Source: Ardenticatenaceae bacterium (lineage in GTDB: Bacteria > Chloroflexota > Anaerolineae > Promineifilales > Promineifilaceae). From it: a DNA stretch of 64,000 nucleotides. A model generated the notes under the pieces. That model was not told where the DNA came from, searched no databases, and saw only the letters and a program-made list of their open reading frames with translations. Numbering within the stretch: position 1 is the stretch's first letter; each line of letters starts with the position of its first letter. The stretch covers positions 1 to 64,000 of the forward strand of contig WYBM01000012.1 in assembly GCA_011525915.1 (NCBI GenBank), read 5' to 3'. Shown in pieces: positions 27,893 through 36,216 of the stretch. The position numbers were made by a program, and so were the translations under genes.

Positions 27893-27921
27893 TTGCAACC
27901 AACCTGCGGATCGGATACTAT
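27893..27921 (+). promoter_or_regulatory. Possible sigma70 promoter of recF
   Basis: TTGCAA at 27893-27898 and TACTAT at 27916-27921 are separated by 17 bp, about 34 bp upstream of the recF start. The match to consensus is moderate. Confidence 0.35.
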
Positions 27922-27954
27922 GAGCTAATTTCTACCAGGGTTTGAGCATTATCC

Positions 27955-29193
27955 ATGATTATCAGACATTTATCGTTAACAAATTTCCGCAATTACGGCC
28001 GTCTGGAATTGGAACTGTCACCTGGAGCCACATTGTTGTACGGTCAGAACGCTCAGGGAAAAACCAACCTGTTAGAAGCCATTTATTACCTGGCGACGAC
28101 GCGCTCTCCTCACGCGGAACATGATCACCAGCTTTTGCATTGGGATGCTGGCCAGGCCGAGGAGCCGGTGGTGGTGGGACGATTGGTCGCCCAGGTGAGT
28201 ATGGCCAAAGCGCAAGAGCGCCGGTTGGAAATGCGGCTCATCCTGGAGCGCAACGGCCGGTCACGGCATGGTGGGTTTCGTCGTGAAGCCCTGGTAGACA
28301 GGCGCAAAGTCCGCCTCATGGACCTGTTGGGCAACCTGCGTGTGGTCTTGTTTTTACCGGAAGATATCCAGATCATCACCGGGTCCCCCGGCGACCGGCG
28401 GCGCTACATGGACATTACCCTGTGCCAGATAGACCCTGTTTACTGCCGCACGCTGTCTCAATACAATAAAGTGCTGGAACAGCGCAATGCGCTGCTGCGC
28501 CAGATAGCCGAAGGCAGCAGCAGCCAGGATGTTCTGCCAATCTTTACTGAAAAGCTGGTGAGTATGGGCAGCCAAATAATGGCGCGCCGGGCAGCTTTTT
28601 TGCGCGAACTGGCACGCGAGACACAGCGCGTGCATTACGAAATGTTGACCGACGGCCGTGAAACCATTCGCCTGCAATATTTACCCCGTTTGGGAGGGCA
28701 CGGTACTGGTATGCCGGACACAGCCGACATTGTGGCTCAGGGAGAATGGCTGCAAGTGGAAGGTACGGAAGCGGCGGCCATAAAAAAGCGGTTGACGGCT
28801 ACCGTACACCAGGCCCAGGCCCAAGATATAGCCCGTGGGGCTACCAGTGTTGGCCCACACCGGGATGACTGGCGCTTTTTGTTGAACGGCCGTGCCCTTA
28901 GTAACTATGGCTCCCGCGGCCAGCAGCGTACGGCCGTGCTGGCATTAAAAATGGCTGAAATCAACTGGATGGCCGCCACGACCGGTGATCAGCCTGTGCT
29001 GCTGCTAGATGAAGTGGTGGCTGAACTGGACGCCCGGCGGCGTGCCGCCCTGCTGCAAACTGTGCGCACGGCCCACCAAACGATCCTTACCGCCACCGAC
29101 CCGGGTATGTTTACCCGCGAATTTCTAGATAATAGCACCTGTTTACACGTAGAAAACGGCCGTGTAAACCTTCCTGTTACCAATCTACCCTGA
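27955..29193 (+). CDS. recF: DNA replication and repair protein RecF
   Basis: This SMC-like ATPase loads RecA at gaps. The 412-residue protein has the RecF N-terminus (LTNFRNYGRLELEL), Walker A GQNAQGKTNLLEAI, the central arm region, the signature-like SRGQQRTAVLALKMAE, and Walker B VLLLDEVVAELDARRR. These are all in place. It is not next to dnaA, dnaN or gyrB as in many genomes, but stands between sppA and the cyclase gene. No terminator is obvious after it. Confidence 0.93.
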   Translation: MIIRHLSLTNFRNYGRLELELSPGATLLYGQNAQGKTNLLEAIYYLATTRSPHAEHDHQLLHWDAGQAEEPVVVGRLVAQVSMAKAQERRLEMRLILERNGRSRHGGFRREALVDRRKVRLMDLLGNLRVVLFLPEDIQIITGSPGDRRRYMDITLCQIDPVYCRTLSQYNKVLEQRNALLRQIAEGSSSQDVLPIFTEKLVSMGSQIMARRAAFLRELARETQRVHYEMLTDGRETIRLQYLPRLGGHGTGMPDTADIVAQGEWLQVEGTEAAAIKKRLTATVHQAQAQDIARGATSVGPHRDDWRFLLNGRALSNYGSRGQQRTAVLALKMAEINWMAATTGDQPVLLLDEVVAELDARRRAALLQTVRTAHQTILTATDPGMFTREFLDNSTCLHVENGRVNLPVTNLP

Positions 29194-29333
29194 CTGGTTT
29201 CTTATACCGTATATCGCTGTAGAGAGATGTATTGTCAGATTAGCAGGCATATAATTCAGTCGCTCTGAATCATATCGTTCCAGCACACAAATTAACCGGT
29301 ATTCAGAAACCAAAAGCAGCGAGAGAAACAATA

Positions 29334-31304
29334 GTGACTGATACCCAGGAACAGACAGGCGCAAGGGCCCTTGTATTGGTAGTAGATGATACCCGTGAAA
29401 ACCGGATCTTATTGGCCTCCCAGCTTAAGTTGGAAGGCTACGCGATTATCGAAGCCTCAGGGGGGCACGAAGGCATTCAAAAAGCCATATCTCACAACCC
29501 TGATGTCATTTTGTTAGACGTGATGATGCCTGATCTGGACGGCTTTGAGGTGTGCCGCATCCTCAAAAGTGACCCACAAACACAACTCATTCCCATCATC
29601 ATGGTGACCGCCCTCAACCGGGTAGAATCGCGCATAGAGGGCAAGCGCGCTGGCGCTGATGAGTTCCTTTCCCGCCCCCACGTCCGCGAAGAGTTGCTGG
29701 TGCGTGTACGCACTTATACGGAAGTAAAGCGTACCCGCGTGAGCCTGGAAGAGGAACGCAACCGGCTGCAGCTGCTGTACAACATTAGCCGGATTCTCAG
29801 CAGCCAGCTAGATGTAGACACCATCATGGTGAGTACGCTGGTGCAAACCCAGGCAGCCGTGGCTGCCACAAAAGGTAATATCATTCTGCTAGATGAGACG
29901 GGCAACGTCTACCACCGGTTTCGCATCCGCACCGGGTCGCCGGTAGAAATTAGCGAACATGTAGCCCAGGCGGTCATGACACGTGGCTTGGGTGGCTGGT
30001 TACTGGAACACAAGCAGCCTGAAATAATTCACGATATTACCCAAGACGAGCGTTGGATCACGCTGCCAGATGATCTGGATGAACGTGGGTCAGCCATTGG
30101 CATTCCCCTGGCCGGGCCCAACCGGATGGAAGGCATACTTATTTTAAACCATCCACAGACCCATTACTTTACGGCCGAACATCGTAACCTGCTGGAAGCT
30201 ATTGGGAGTACAGTCACGGCCGCCATTGTGAATGCCCGGCTCTTTTCTGAGGTGCGCGAAGAGCAGCGCAAACTGCAAACCATTCTCACCCACTCCACAG
30301 ATGCGATTATTATTGCCAGTGAAGAGTGGCGCATTTCATTATTTAACCACACGGCCGCACGTTTGTTTGAGGTTTCAACGGAAGCCGTTACCGGCCATAT
30401 GTTAAACGACGTGCCGCAGCTGCGAGATTTAAAGGTAATGCTCAAGGACTTGCCCAATGGCCCAGAAGCACGGGAGATCAGCCTGGCCAACGGCCGTACC
30501 CTTTATGCCAGCATCTCGCCCATTCAGGGGGTGGGGTATGCGGCTATCTTACAAGACATTACGGAGCTGAAAAAGGCCGAGCAGCTAAAGCTGGCCGCCG
30601 AACGGCGGGAGAAAGAGCGTGTCAAAGAAACCTTCTCCCGTTATATGGGGCCGCGCCTGGTCAACCACGTTTTGGAACACGCCCCCGAACTCATGGCCCG
30701 CCGCGAACGTCGTCATGCCGTCGTCATGTTTGCTGACTTACGCAACTGGACAGGGGGGATGATTACCCGGGTAGCACCAGATGAAGCTATTCGCCAACTG
30801 AATGAATTTTTTACACGCATGATGGACATTGCCATTGAGTTTGACGGCACCGTATTTGAATTAACCGCCGATGAAATTCTGGTAGGGTTTAATGCCCCTT
30901 TTGATCAGCCAGACGCCACCATGCGTGCCGTGCAAACGGCCGTGACCATGCAGCAGGAATTTAACGAACTGCGCCAAAACTGGTATGCGCGGGCAGGTAC
31001 AGAACTGGGGTTAGGCATTGGCATCGATATGGGGGATATTGTCATTGGTAACGTGGGCGCTGAGTCACGCATGAGTTTTCGTATGGTAGGCCAACCCATG
31101 AACACCGCCTCTCGGTTGGTTGACCTGGCCGGTGATGGGCAAATTGTGATCTCCACGGCCGTACAAAAAGACCTTTTGGTCCGAAACCCAGAGCTGTTAA
31201 CGACCTTTGGTTTCCAACAAATGGAGTCTATCCAGTTACAAGGTATTAGCGAACCCCAGGTACTTTATCGAGCCTACGTCACCCGTCCATCACTGGTTAA
31301 ATAG
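29334..31304 (+). CDS. Receiver-GAF-PAS class III nucleotide cyclase
   Basis: It starts with GTG. Domains of the 656-residue protein: receiver (about 12-130; VVDDTRENR, phosphoacceptor in LLDVMMPDLDG), GAF (about 150-295), PAS (about 305-415; ILTHSTDAIIIASEEW), a short helical linker, and a class III cyclase domain (about 455-650). The metal-binding Asp pair is D468 (FADLRNWT) and D513. The substrate-base position is Glu (E509 in FELTAD), where adenylyl cyclases usually have Lys and guanylyl cyclases Glu, so GTP is possible. The conserved IGIDMGDIVIGNVG and TASRL are present. It would turn phosphorelay and small-molecule signals into a cyclic nucleotide. No histidine kinase is adjacent. Confidence 0.88.
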   Translation: MTDTQEQTGARALVLVVDDTRENRILLASQLKLEGYAIIEASGGHEGIQKAISHNPDVILLDVMMPDLDGFEVCRILKSDPQTQLIPIIMVTALNRVESRIEGKRAGADEFLSRPHVREELLVRVRTYTEVKRTRVSLEEERNRLQLLYNISRILSSQLDVDTIMVSTLVQTQAAVAATKGNIILLDETGNVYHRFRIRTGSPVEISEHVAQAVMTRGLGGWLLEHKQPEIIHDITQDERWITLPDDLDERGSAIGIPLAGPNRMEGILILNHPQTHYFTAEHRNLLEAIGSTVTAAIVNARLFSEVREEQRKLQTILTHSTDAIIIASEEWRISLFNHTAARLFEVSTEAVTGHMLNDVPQLRDLKVMLKDLPNGPEAREISLANGRTLYASISPIQGVGYAAILQDITELKKAEQLKLAAERREKERVKETFSRYMGPRLVNHVLEHAPELMARRERRHAVVMFADLRNWTGGMITRVAPDEAIRQLNEFFTRMMDIAIEFDGTVFELTADEILVGFNAPFDQPDATMRAVQTAVTMQQEFNELRQNWYARAGTELGLGIGIDMGDIVIGNVGAESRMSFRMVGQPMNTASRLVDLAGDGQIVISTAVQKDLLVRNPELLTTFGFQQMESIQLQGISEPQVLYRAYVTRPSLVK

Positions 31305-31349
31305 CCAGTAAGCACCAGGCACCCCTCATTGAAGGCTGCCTGAGCGCGG

Positions 31350-32078
31350 TCACAACGGCCGTTTCCCCGGCATTCCCACGCGCCGCGGATATGTTTCCGG
31401 CGTTCTGCTTACCTTCTCCACCACTACCAGGAAATGCGGTTCTGTTTTGTCGGCTACCTGCACTTGCTGGAAGCGCGGTTCGCCACCGCCAAGAAGGTGA
31501 ATGGCTGGGCTGGCCACGGCCGTTTCCTCCCTGGCATGCTCCCCCTTTTGCGCCAACATAAAGCCCCCCACTCGGCACAATGGCAGCAAATATTCAACCA
31601 GGACACGCATGTCAGCCACACCGCGGGCCACCGCCCAATCATACACTTCACGGTGTTCTGGCTGCTGCCCCAACACCTCCACCCTGTCTGAAAGAATGGT
31701 AACGTCGGCCAATCCTAAGCCGGTGACAAGCGCCGTTAAAAAATGGGTCTTTTTGACCACACTCTCTACCAAAGTTAGCTGCAGCGCCGGAAAGGCGATC
31801 TTTAGAGGCAGCCCAGGAAAGCCCGCGCCGGTCCCTACATCAATCAGGCGGCGGCCGTTTAAATCGCCTGTAGCCAGCACACACGTCAACGAATCATAAA
31901 AGTGACGTTGAATCATAGCGGTTGGCTCACGCACGGCCGTTAAGTTCATGCGCTCGTTCCAGGCCAGCAATAGCTGCAAATAATGGCCAAAGTGCGCCAC
32001 CTGCTCTGGAACCAGGTTTATGCCCAAGGTCTCCGCTCTTAAAAAGCGGGTCACGTCTTCAGTCAGATGATCGCTCAT
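31350..32078 (-). CDS. rsmG: 16S rRNA (guanine-527-N7) methyltransferase
   Basis: This Rossmann-fold SAM methyltransferase acts on G527 of 16S rRNA. The 242-residue protein has the GidB N-terminus (LLLAWNERMNLTAVREP), the SAM loop LIDVGTGAGFPGLPLKI, and LVESVVKKTHFL followed by WAVARGVADMRVLVEYLLPL. All are family hallmarks. Its start overlaps the rlmH stop by 4 bp, so two rRNA methyltransferases are translated together. Confidence 0.93.
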   Translation of the reverse strand: MSDHLTEDVTRFLRAETLGINLVPEQVAHFGHYLQLLLAWNERMNLTAVREPTAMIQRHFYDSLTCVLATGDLNGRRLIDVGTGAGFPGLPLKIAFPALQLTLVESVVKKTHFLTALVTGLGLADVTILSDRVEVLGQQPEHREVYDWAVARGVADMRVLVEYLLPLCRVGGFMLAQKGEHAREETAVASPAIHLLGGGEPRFQQVQVADKTEPHFLVVVEKVSRTPETYPRRVGMPGKRPL

Positions 32079-32554
32079 TTGTGATAAGATTCTCCGGCGA
32101 TAATGGTGCCCGCCCGGTACAATTGTTCCAATAAGATCAGGCGGGCCAGCTCATGCGTAAACGTCAGACGAGACAACGATATCATCTCTTCACAATGTTG
32201 CAGCACCTCCTCAGACAACCCCAGGGGACCACCCACAAGAAAGGCAATACGACCATACAGGCCAATCTGGTTTCTTACAAAATCGGCCAGTTCCAGGCTA
32301 TCAGGCTGGCGACCTGTAGAAACCAGGGCAAATCGCCGGTTCACGTTTGCCGTTGCTTTTAATAAGTGCTGCCCTTCACGTTCAACAGCTACCTGATCAG
32401 GCACGCTCTTGCCCACCACATCCTTGACTTCCACCAGTTCAGCTTTGGTGTATCGTTGCAAACGTTTCAGGTAATCATCCTGGATAAAACGGTATTGCAG
32501 TGACTTTAATTTACCAACAGCAGCAATAGTTATATGACCCGACAGCTTTTCCAT
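32075..32554 (-). CDS. rlmH: 23S rRNA (pseudouridine-1915-N3) methyltransferase
   Basis: This SPOUT-class trefoil-knot methyltransferase modifies pseudouridine 1915 of 23S rRNA. The start is taken as ATG 32554, since the preceding 13 codons would be unusual for the family. The protein then has 159 residues, the normal length. The knot motifs are AFLVGGPLGLS and SLSRLTFTHELARLILLEQLYRA, ending in the typical ESYHK. It overlaps rsmG by 4 bp. Confidence 0.93.
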   Translation of the reverse strand: MEKLSGHITIAAVGKLKSLQYRFIQDDYLKRLQRYTKAELVEVKDVVGKSVPDQVAVEREGQHLLKATANVNRRFALVSTGRQPDSLELADFVRNQIGLYGRIAFLVGGPLGLSEEVLQHCEEMISLSRLTFTHELARLILLEQLYRAGTIIAGESYHK

Positions 32555-32716
32555 GCACCTAACGTTAAAGCAGAATGCGGTATCCGGCAACAAGATTTAC
32601 GTCATTTGTCTTAGAGTTTGAGGCATGCGGCCGTTTCCTTACTCATTTGCTTTATGCTAAGATATACTCATTATCAGACTGCCTTCTGAAGTGGGGGCTG
32701 GAGATGAGGGGAATAG

Positions 32717-33865
32717 ATGGATAAAAGACCCAATGAAAATCCAAAGGCAGCCCAACAAGTGACCGCGGAAGCTGCAGTAGAACAGGTTAAATCTGATTAC
32801 AACCTGGCCCGCCAGGCCCGCTGGCGGGAGATTTCCTGGTATAAAATCCCGCTTTTTTTCGCCAGCCTTTTTCTTTTTATCCTGGCTATTACGTTAATGA
32901 AAGAGGGGGCGCGCGCCCTCATCCCGCTGGTACAAACCAGTTTCTCAATCACCAATCCGGTTAACAGCCTGGGCTTTGGGTGGGCTTTTGCTTACCTTAT
33001 CATGAGCGGTTCACCCGTGGCTGCCGCCTCGCTCACCTTTTTTGATGCCGGTGTTGTTACCGACCTGGGCGCATTTACCATGATTACCGGCAGCCGTCTG
33101 GGCGCCAGTTTTATTGTTTTGTTTATCGGCTTCATCTATGTCCTACGCGGCCGTAACCGGGGCACCAGCCTGGATATGGGCTTGCTCTCTCTAACGGTCA
33201 CAGCGACTACCCATGTCCCCGCTCTCTTTCTGGGCATCTACTTACTGCAAACCGGCACATTAGAAAGTGTACACCCCGGCTCTGGTTCCTTGCTGACTGC
33301 CCTGACAGATTATATTTTTGATCCCCTCGTGGCCTTATTTGTAGCTCATCTACCGCGCATCGCTTTGTTCATCATAGGGTTTGTAATAATCATGATAAGC
33401 TTTAGTTTGTTTGACCGCTGTCTGCCACAGATGACACTTAAAGAAAGCCAGGTGGGGCGTATGTCCCGGCTGGTTTACCGACCTTCCATTATGTTCATTC
33501 TAGGCGGGGGTATTACGCTCATCTCCATGTCTGTCAGTGTGTCATTAAGCCTGCTGGTGCCGTTAAGCAGCCGCGGTTTTGTGCGTCGTGAGAACGTCAT
33601 CCCTTATATCATGGGGGCCGGTGTTACCACGTTTATTGACACGCTGTTTGCGGCCATGCTGATGAGTAATACGCAGGCATTTACAATTGTGTTGGTAGAG
33701 ATGGTGGCAGTTACAGTTGTCTCTTTGCTCATCTTATTAACCATCTATCGCCGGTACGAACGTTATACATTGGCGTTTGTCAACTGGATAACATCGAGCA
33801 ACTGGAATCTGGCAATTTTTATGTTAACCATATTGATTGTCCCTATTATCTTGATGTTTTTTTAA
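32717..33865 (+). CDS. Na/Pi-cotransporter-like membrane protein
   Basis: This 382-residue protein has about eight to ten hydrophobic segments. The motif GSPVAAASLTFFDAGVV (about 93-109) and the later SVSVSLSLLVPLSSRG with GAGVTTFIDTLFAAML resemble the duplicated inverted-repeat QSSS-type motifs of the PNaS (PF02690) family, in diverged form. The protein may transport phosphate or another anion, or be a relative with a new substrate. It is followed after 31 bp by a universal stress protein, a frequent pairing for membrane transporters. It is divergent from rlmH. Confidence 0.65.
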   Translation: MDKRPNENPKAAQQVTAEAAVEQVKSDYNLARQARWREISWYKIPLFFASLFLFILAITLMKEGARALIPLVQTSFSITNPVNSLGFGWAFAYLIMSGSPVAAASLTFFDAGVVTDLGAFTMITGSRLGASFIVLFIGFIYVLRGRNRGTSLDMGLLSLTVTATTHVPALFLGIYLLQTGTLESVHPGSGSLLTALTDYIFDPLVALFVAHLPRIALFIIGFVIIMISFSLFDRCLPQMTLKESQVGRMSRLVYRPSIMFILGGGITLISMSVSVSLSLLVPLSSRGFVRRENVIPYIMGAGVTTFIDTLFAAMLMSNTQAFTIVLVEMVAVTVVSLLILLTIYRRYERYTLAFVNWITSSNWNLAIFMLTILIVPIILMFF

Positions 33866-33896
33866 GGCAGGCCGTAATTTATTATTAATGGAATAA

Positions 33897-34736
33897 ATGA
33901 CCATGAATATGAAAGTGTTAATTGCAACAGGCGGAGCCGCACATTCGGCCATAGCTGTACAGATGGGCGCCCAATTGGCCCAGGCATTCCCCATGCAGGT
34001 GGTTGTATTAACGGTTATTAAAAGCGAAAAAAACCATGAGTATGGGCAGCATGTGTTAACAGAAGCCGCGGGTATGCTGACCCCCGCTGTGCGTCCTGAC
34101 CTGCTTCAAACCAAAATGCGTATAGGCCACGCCGACGACGAGATTGTGCAGGAAGCAGCCGACGGCCGTTACCACCTGATCATCCTGGGTGAACGGGAGC
34201 ACCATGATCTGATGGCCCGCTTGTTTGGCCCTACGGCCGAACGTGTTATCCATCACGCCGACTGCCCTGTGCTCATCGCTAAAAAGAAGGTTCACCCCAT
34301 TCAGCACATCTTGTTATGTGACAGTGGTGGTCCAGAACAGACCCTCTTACAGCGGCTGCGAAGCCAGCTGCCCCAGTTGTTGGTAGCCGGAGTCACCGTA
34401 ACGGTATTACACGTCATGTCCCAGATAAGTGCCGGGCCGGGCATTAATGGCAAACAGTTACGCGCCGACGCTACGGAATTGATCCACGAACACAGCCCCG
34501 AAGGGGAGCTGCTGGCACGTGACATACGCCAGTTGGCGCTAAGCGGCGTGAATGCTCAACCCAAAGTACGGCATGGATTGGTGGTAGACGAAATTTTAGA
34601 TGAAGCCAACGGGGGAGATTATGATCTGGTCGTCATTGGGGCACACCGCTATGCCGGTTGGCAGCGCCTGCTACTGGACGATTTGGCTCATAAAATTGTG
34701 CTGCGGGCTGACCGGTCAGTGTTGATCATACACTGA
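33897..34736 (+). CDS. Tandem universal stress protein
   Basis: The 279 residues form two UspA-type domains. The first (about 4-130) ends in LGEREHHDLMARLFGPTAERVIHHADCPVLIAKK. The second (about 138-279) ends in VVIGAHRYAGWQRLLLDDLAHKIVLRADRSVLIIH. The G-x2-G-x9-G(S/T) ATP site is only partly kept (GPTAERV; the second has LDDLAHK), so the second half may not bind ATP. It lies 31 bp after the transporter gene and is probably its regulator or companion. Confidence 0.85.
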   Translation: MTMNMKVLIATGGAAHSAIAVQMGAQLAQAFPMQVVVLTVIKSEKNHEYGQHVLTEAAGMLTPAVRPDLLQTKMRIGHADDEIVQEAADGRYHLIILGEREHHDLMARLFGPTAERVIHHADCPVLIAKKKVHPIQHILLCDSGGPEQTLLQRLRSQLPQLLVAGVTVTVLHVMSQISAGPGINGKQLRADATELIHEHSPEGELLARDIRQLALSGVNAQPKVRHGLVVDEILDEANGGDYDLVVIGAHRYAGWQRLLLDDLAHKIVLRADRSVLIIH

Positions 34737-34774
34737 ATGAAGTCCTCATATGCGCCTATGCCCAAGGGCAGCCG

Positions 34775-35266
34775 TTAATTCATCTTGCTTAACAAGGCCA
34801 TCTTGGCCCAGGTTGCTGGCAGATAGAGCGGATCACTTTCCAGCGCCTTATCATAATAGTGTAGTGCAGTGCGGTAATGGCCTGTTTGTTCATAGACACG
34901 CCCCAGATTCATGAACGGGAATTGAGGGTTTTCATAACGAGGGGCAGCAGTCGCCTTTTCCAACCAGGGGATAGCCTCTTCCCACTGACCCTGCTCCATC
35001 AGGTAAACGCCAATATCATTGTATGGATTACCAAAGGTAGGGTCTACCTCAATGGCCTTATGGCACATATCTACAGCTTCATCCAGCCGCCCCATCATGC
35101 TAAATGTCCAGCCTAGAAAGGTATAAGCTTCAGCCGTGGGCATCATTTCAATGGAACGCTGGTAAAGCAAAATGGCGTTACCCAATTCCCCCTGCACCTG
35201 ATAACGGTAAGCCCGATCAAACAAAACCATGGCTTTTTGGTGTGCAATCTGATCATCAGTCATCAT
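34775..35266 (-). CDS. TPR repeat protein
   Basis: This 163-residue soluble protein has about three tetratricopeptide repeats: ELGNAILLYQRSIEMMPTAEAYTFLGWTFSMMGRLDEAVDMCHKAIEVDPTFGNPYNDIGVYLMEQGQWEEAIPWLEKA and HYRTALHYYDKALESDPLYLPA, each with the expected Gly/Ala/Pro positions. It should mediate protein contacts. It is converging with the universal stress gene and separated from the HAD gene by 105 bp, so it seems to be a single transcription unit. Partner unknown. Confidence 0.75.
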   Translation of the reverse strand: MMTDDQIAHQKAMVLFDRAYRYQVQGELGNAILLYQRSIEMMPTAEAYTFLGWTFSMMGRLDEAVDMCHKAIEVDPTFGNPYNDIGVYLMEQGQWEEAIPWLEKATAAPRYENPQFPFMNLGRVYEQTGHYRTALHYYDKALESDPLYLPATWAKMALLSKMN

Positions 35267-35371
35267 GAAAATAGTGTAACATCAGCCAGGACGCTTGTCA
35301 GCAGGTGGCGTAAAATTCTTATACGATTCATACGCAGCTAGCCGCCACGTTATCGGCCCACAAAGACACCT

Positions 35372-36124
35372 TTACCCAACGCCATTCCACGCAGCCAGAA
35401 CAGGCAGCAGCTCAGTGAGTGTCTTTATTTCAGCGTGAGCTTCAACGCCAGCAGGTTTGCTAAAACGGTTGCTGGAAGCAAAATAAATGGTGCGCATCCC
35501 GGCCGCCCGACCACCTACAACGTCACTGGCCGGATCATCACCCACATACACGGCCGTCTCCCCATTCCCCTCTAACATCGCCAATACATGCCAAAAAGGG
35601 TCAGCATTGGGCTTCCATTTATTCACGTCTGCTGAAAACACCAGGGCGTCAAAATAATTAATCAGGCCAAAGCGGGCCATATCAGCCATGTGTAGTTGGC
35701 CGGGGAACATGGTGTTGGACACCAGGCCCACTTTGTAACCGGCCGCCTTTACCTGCGCTACCGTTTCCACTGCCTGGGCCACCAGCCACGCCTGGGCCTG
35801 GATGGCCGCGCCATAATGCTCCGCCGCCCTGAGCAGGTCGGCCGCCGAAACGGCCGTGACCCCCACCCGTGCCAGCGCATCAGTCAGCAAATCCACTACC
35901 CGCAAATTGCGCTGATGGCGTGTGGCCGCCTGCCACATCACCGGCAGCAGCGCAAACCCCGCCTCCCGAAATTGTGCAAACACCGGCAGCTGATACTGCT
36001 GCCGCGTCAGATAATCATACGCTGCCTGAAAACCAGGCGTTTCCAGGTCAGGCCAGGTGGTATATGCCCCTGCATATTCAATCAATGTACCACCCAGATC
36101 AAAAATGACCGTTTCTATCATCAT
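35372..36124 (-). CDS. HAD-superfamily hydrolase
   Basis: This 250-residue phosphatase-like protein has motif I FDLGGTL near the N-terminus (the second Asp of DxD is Gly, as in some HAD subgroups). Motif II is VSNTMFPG, motif III KWKPNADPF, and motif IV VGDDPASDVVGGRAAGM. A helical cap lies between motifs I and II. The DxD change (DLG) weakens the phosphatase assignment, because the general acid/base Asp is absent. It is divergent from the S9 peptidase gene. Substrate unknown. Confidence 0.8.
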   Translation of the reverse strand: MMIETVIFDLGGTLIEYAGAYTTWPDLETPGFQAAYDYLTRQQYQLPVFAQFREAGFALLPVMWQAATRHQRNLRVVDLLTDALARVGVTAVSAADLLRAAEHYGAAIQAQAWLVAQAVETVAQVKAAGYKVGLVSNTMFPGQLHMADMARFGLINYFDALVFSADVNKWKPNADPFWHVLAMLEGNGETAVYVGDDPASDVVGGRAAGMRTIYFASSNRFSKPAGVEAHAEIKTLTELLPVLAAWNGVG

Positions 36125-36216
36125 CCTTTACCTTTTCTTCAAAGTTACCGGCACCATTGTAAACAAGATTTACAAGATGAACAGGATGTGGTCAAATCAG
36201 GGAACGTAGAGGTGCT

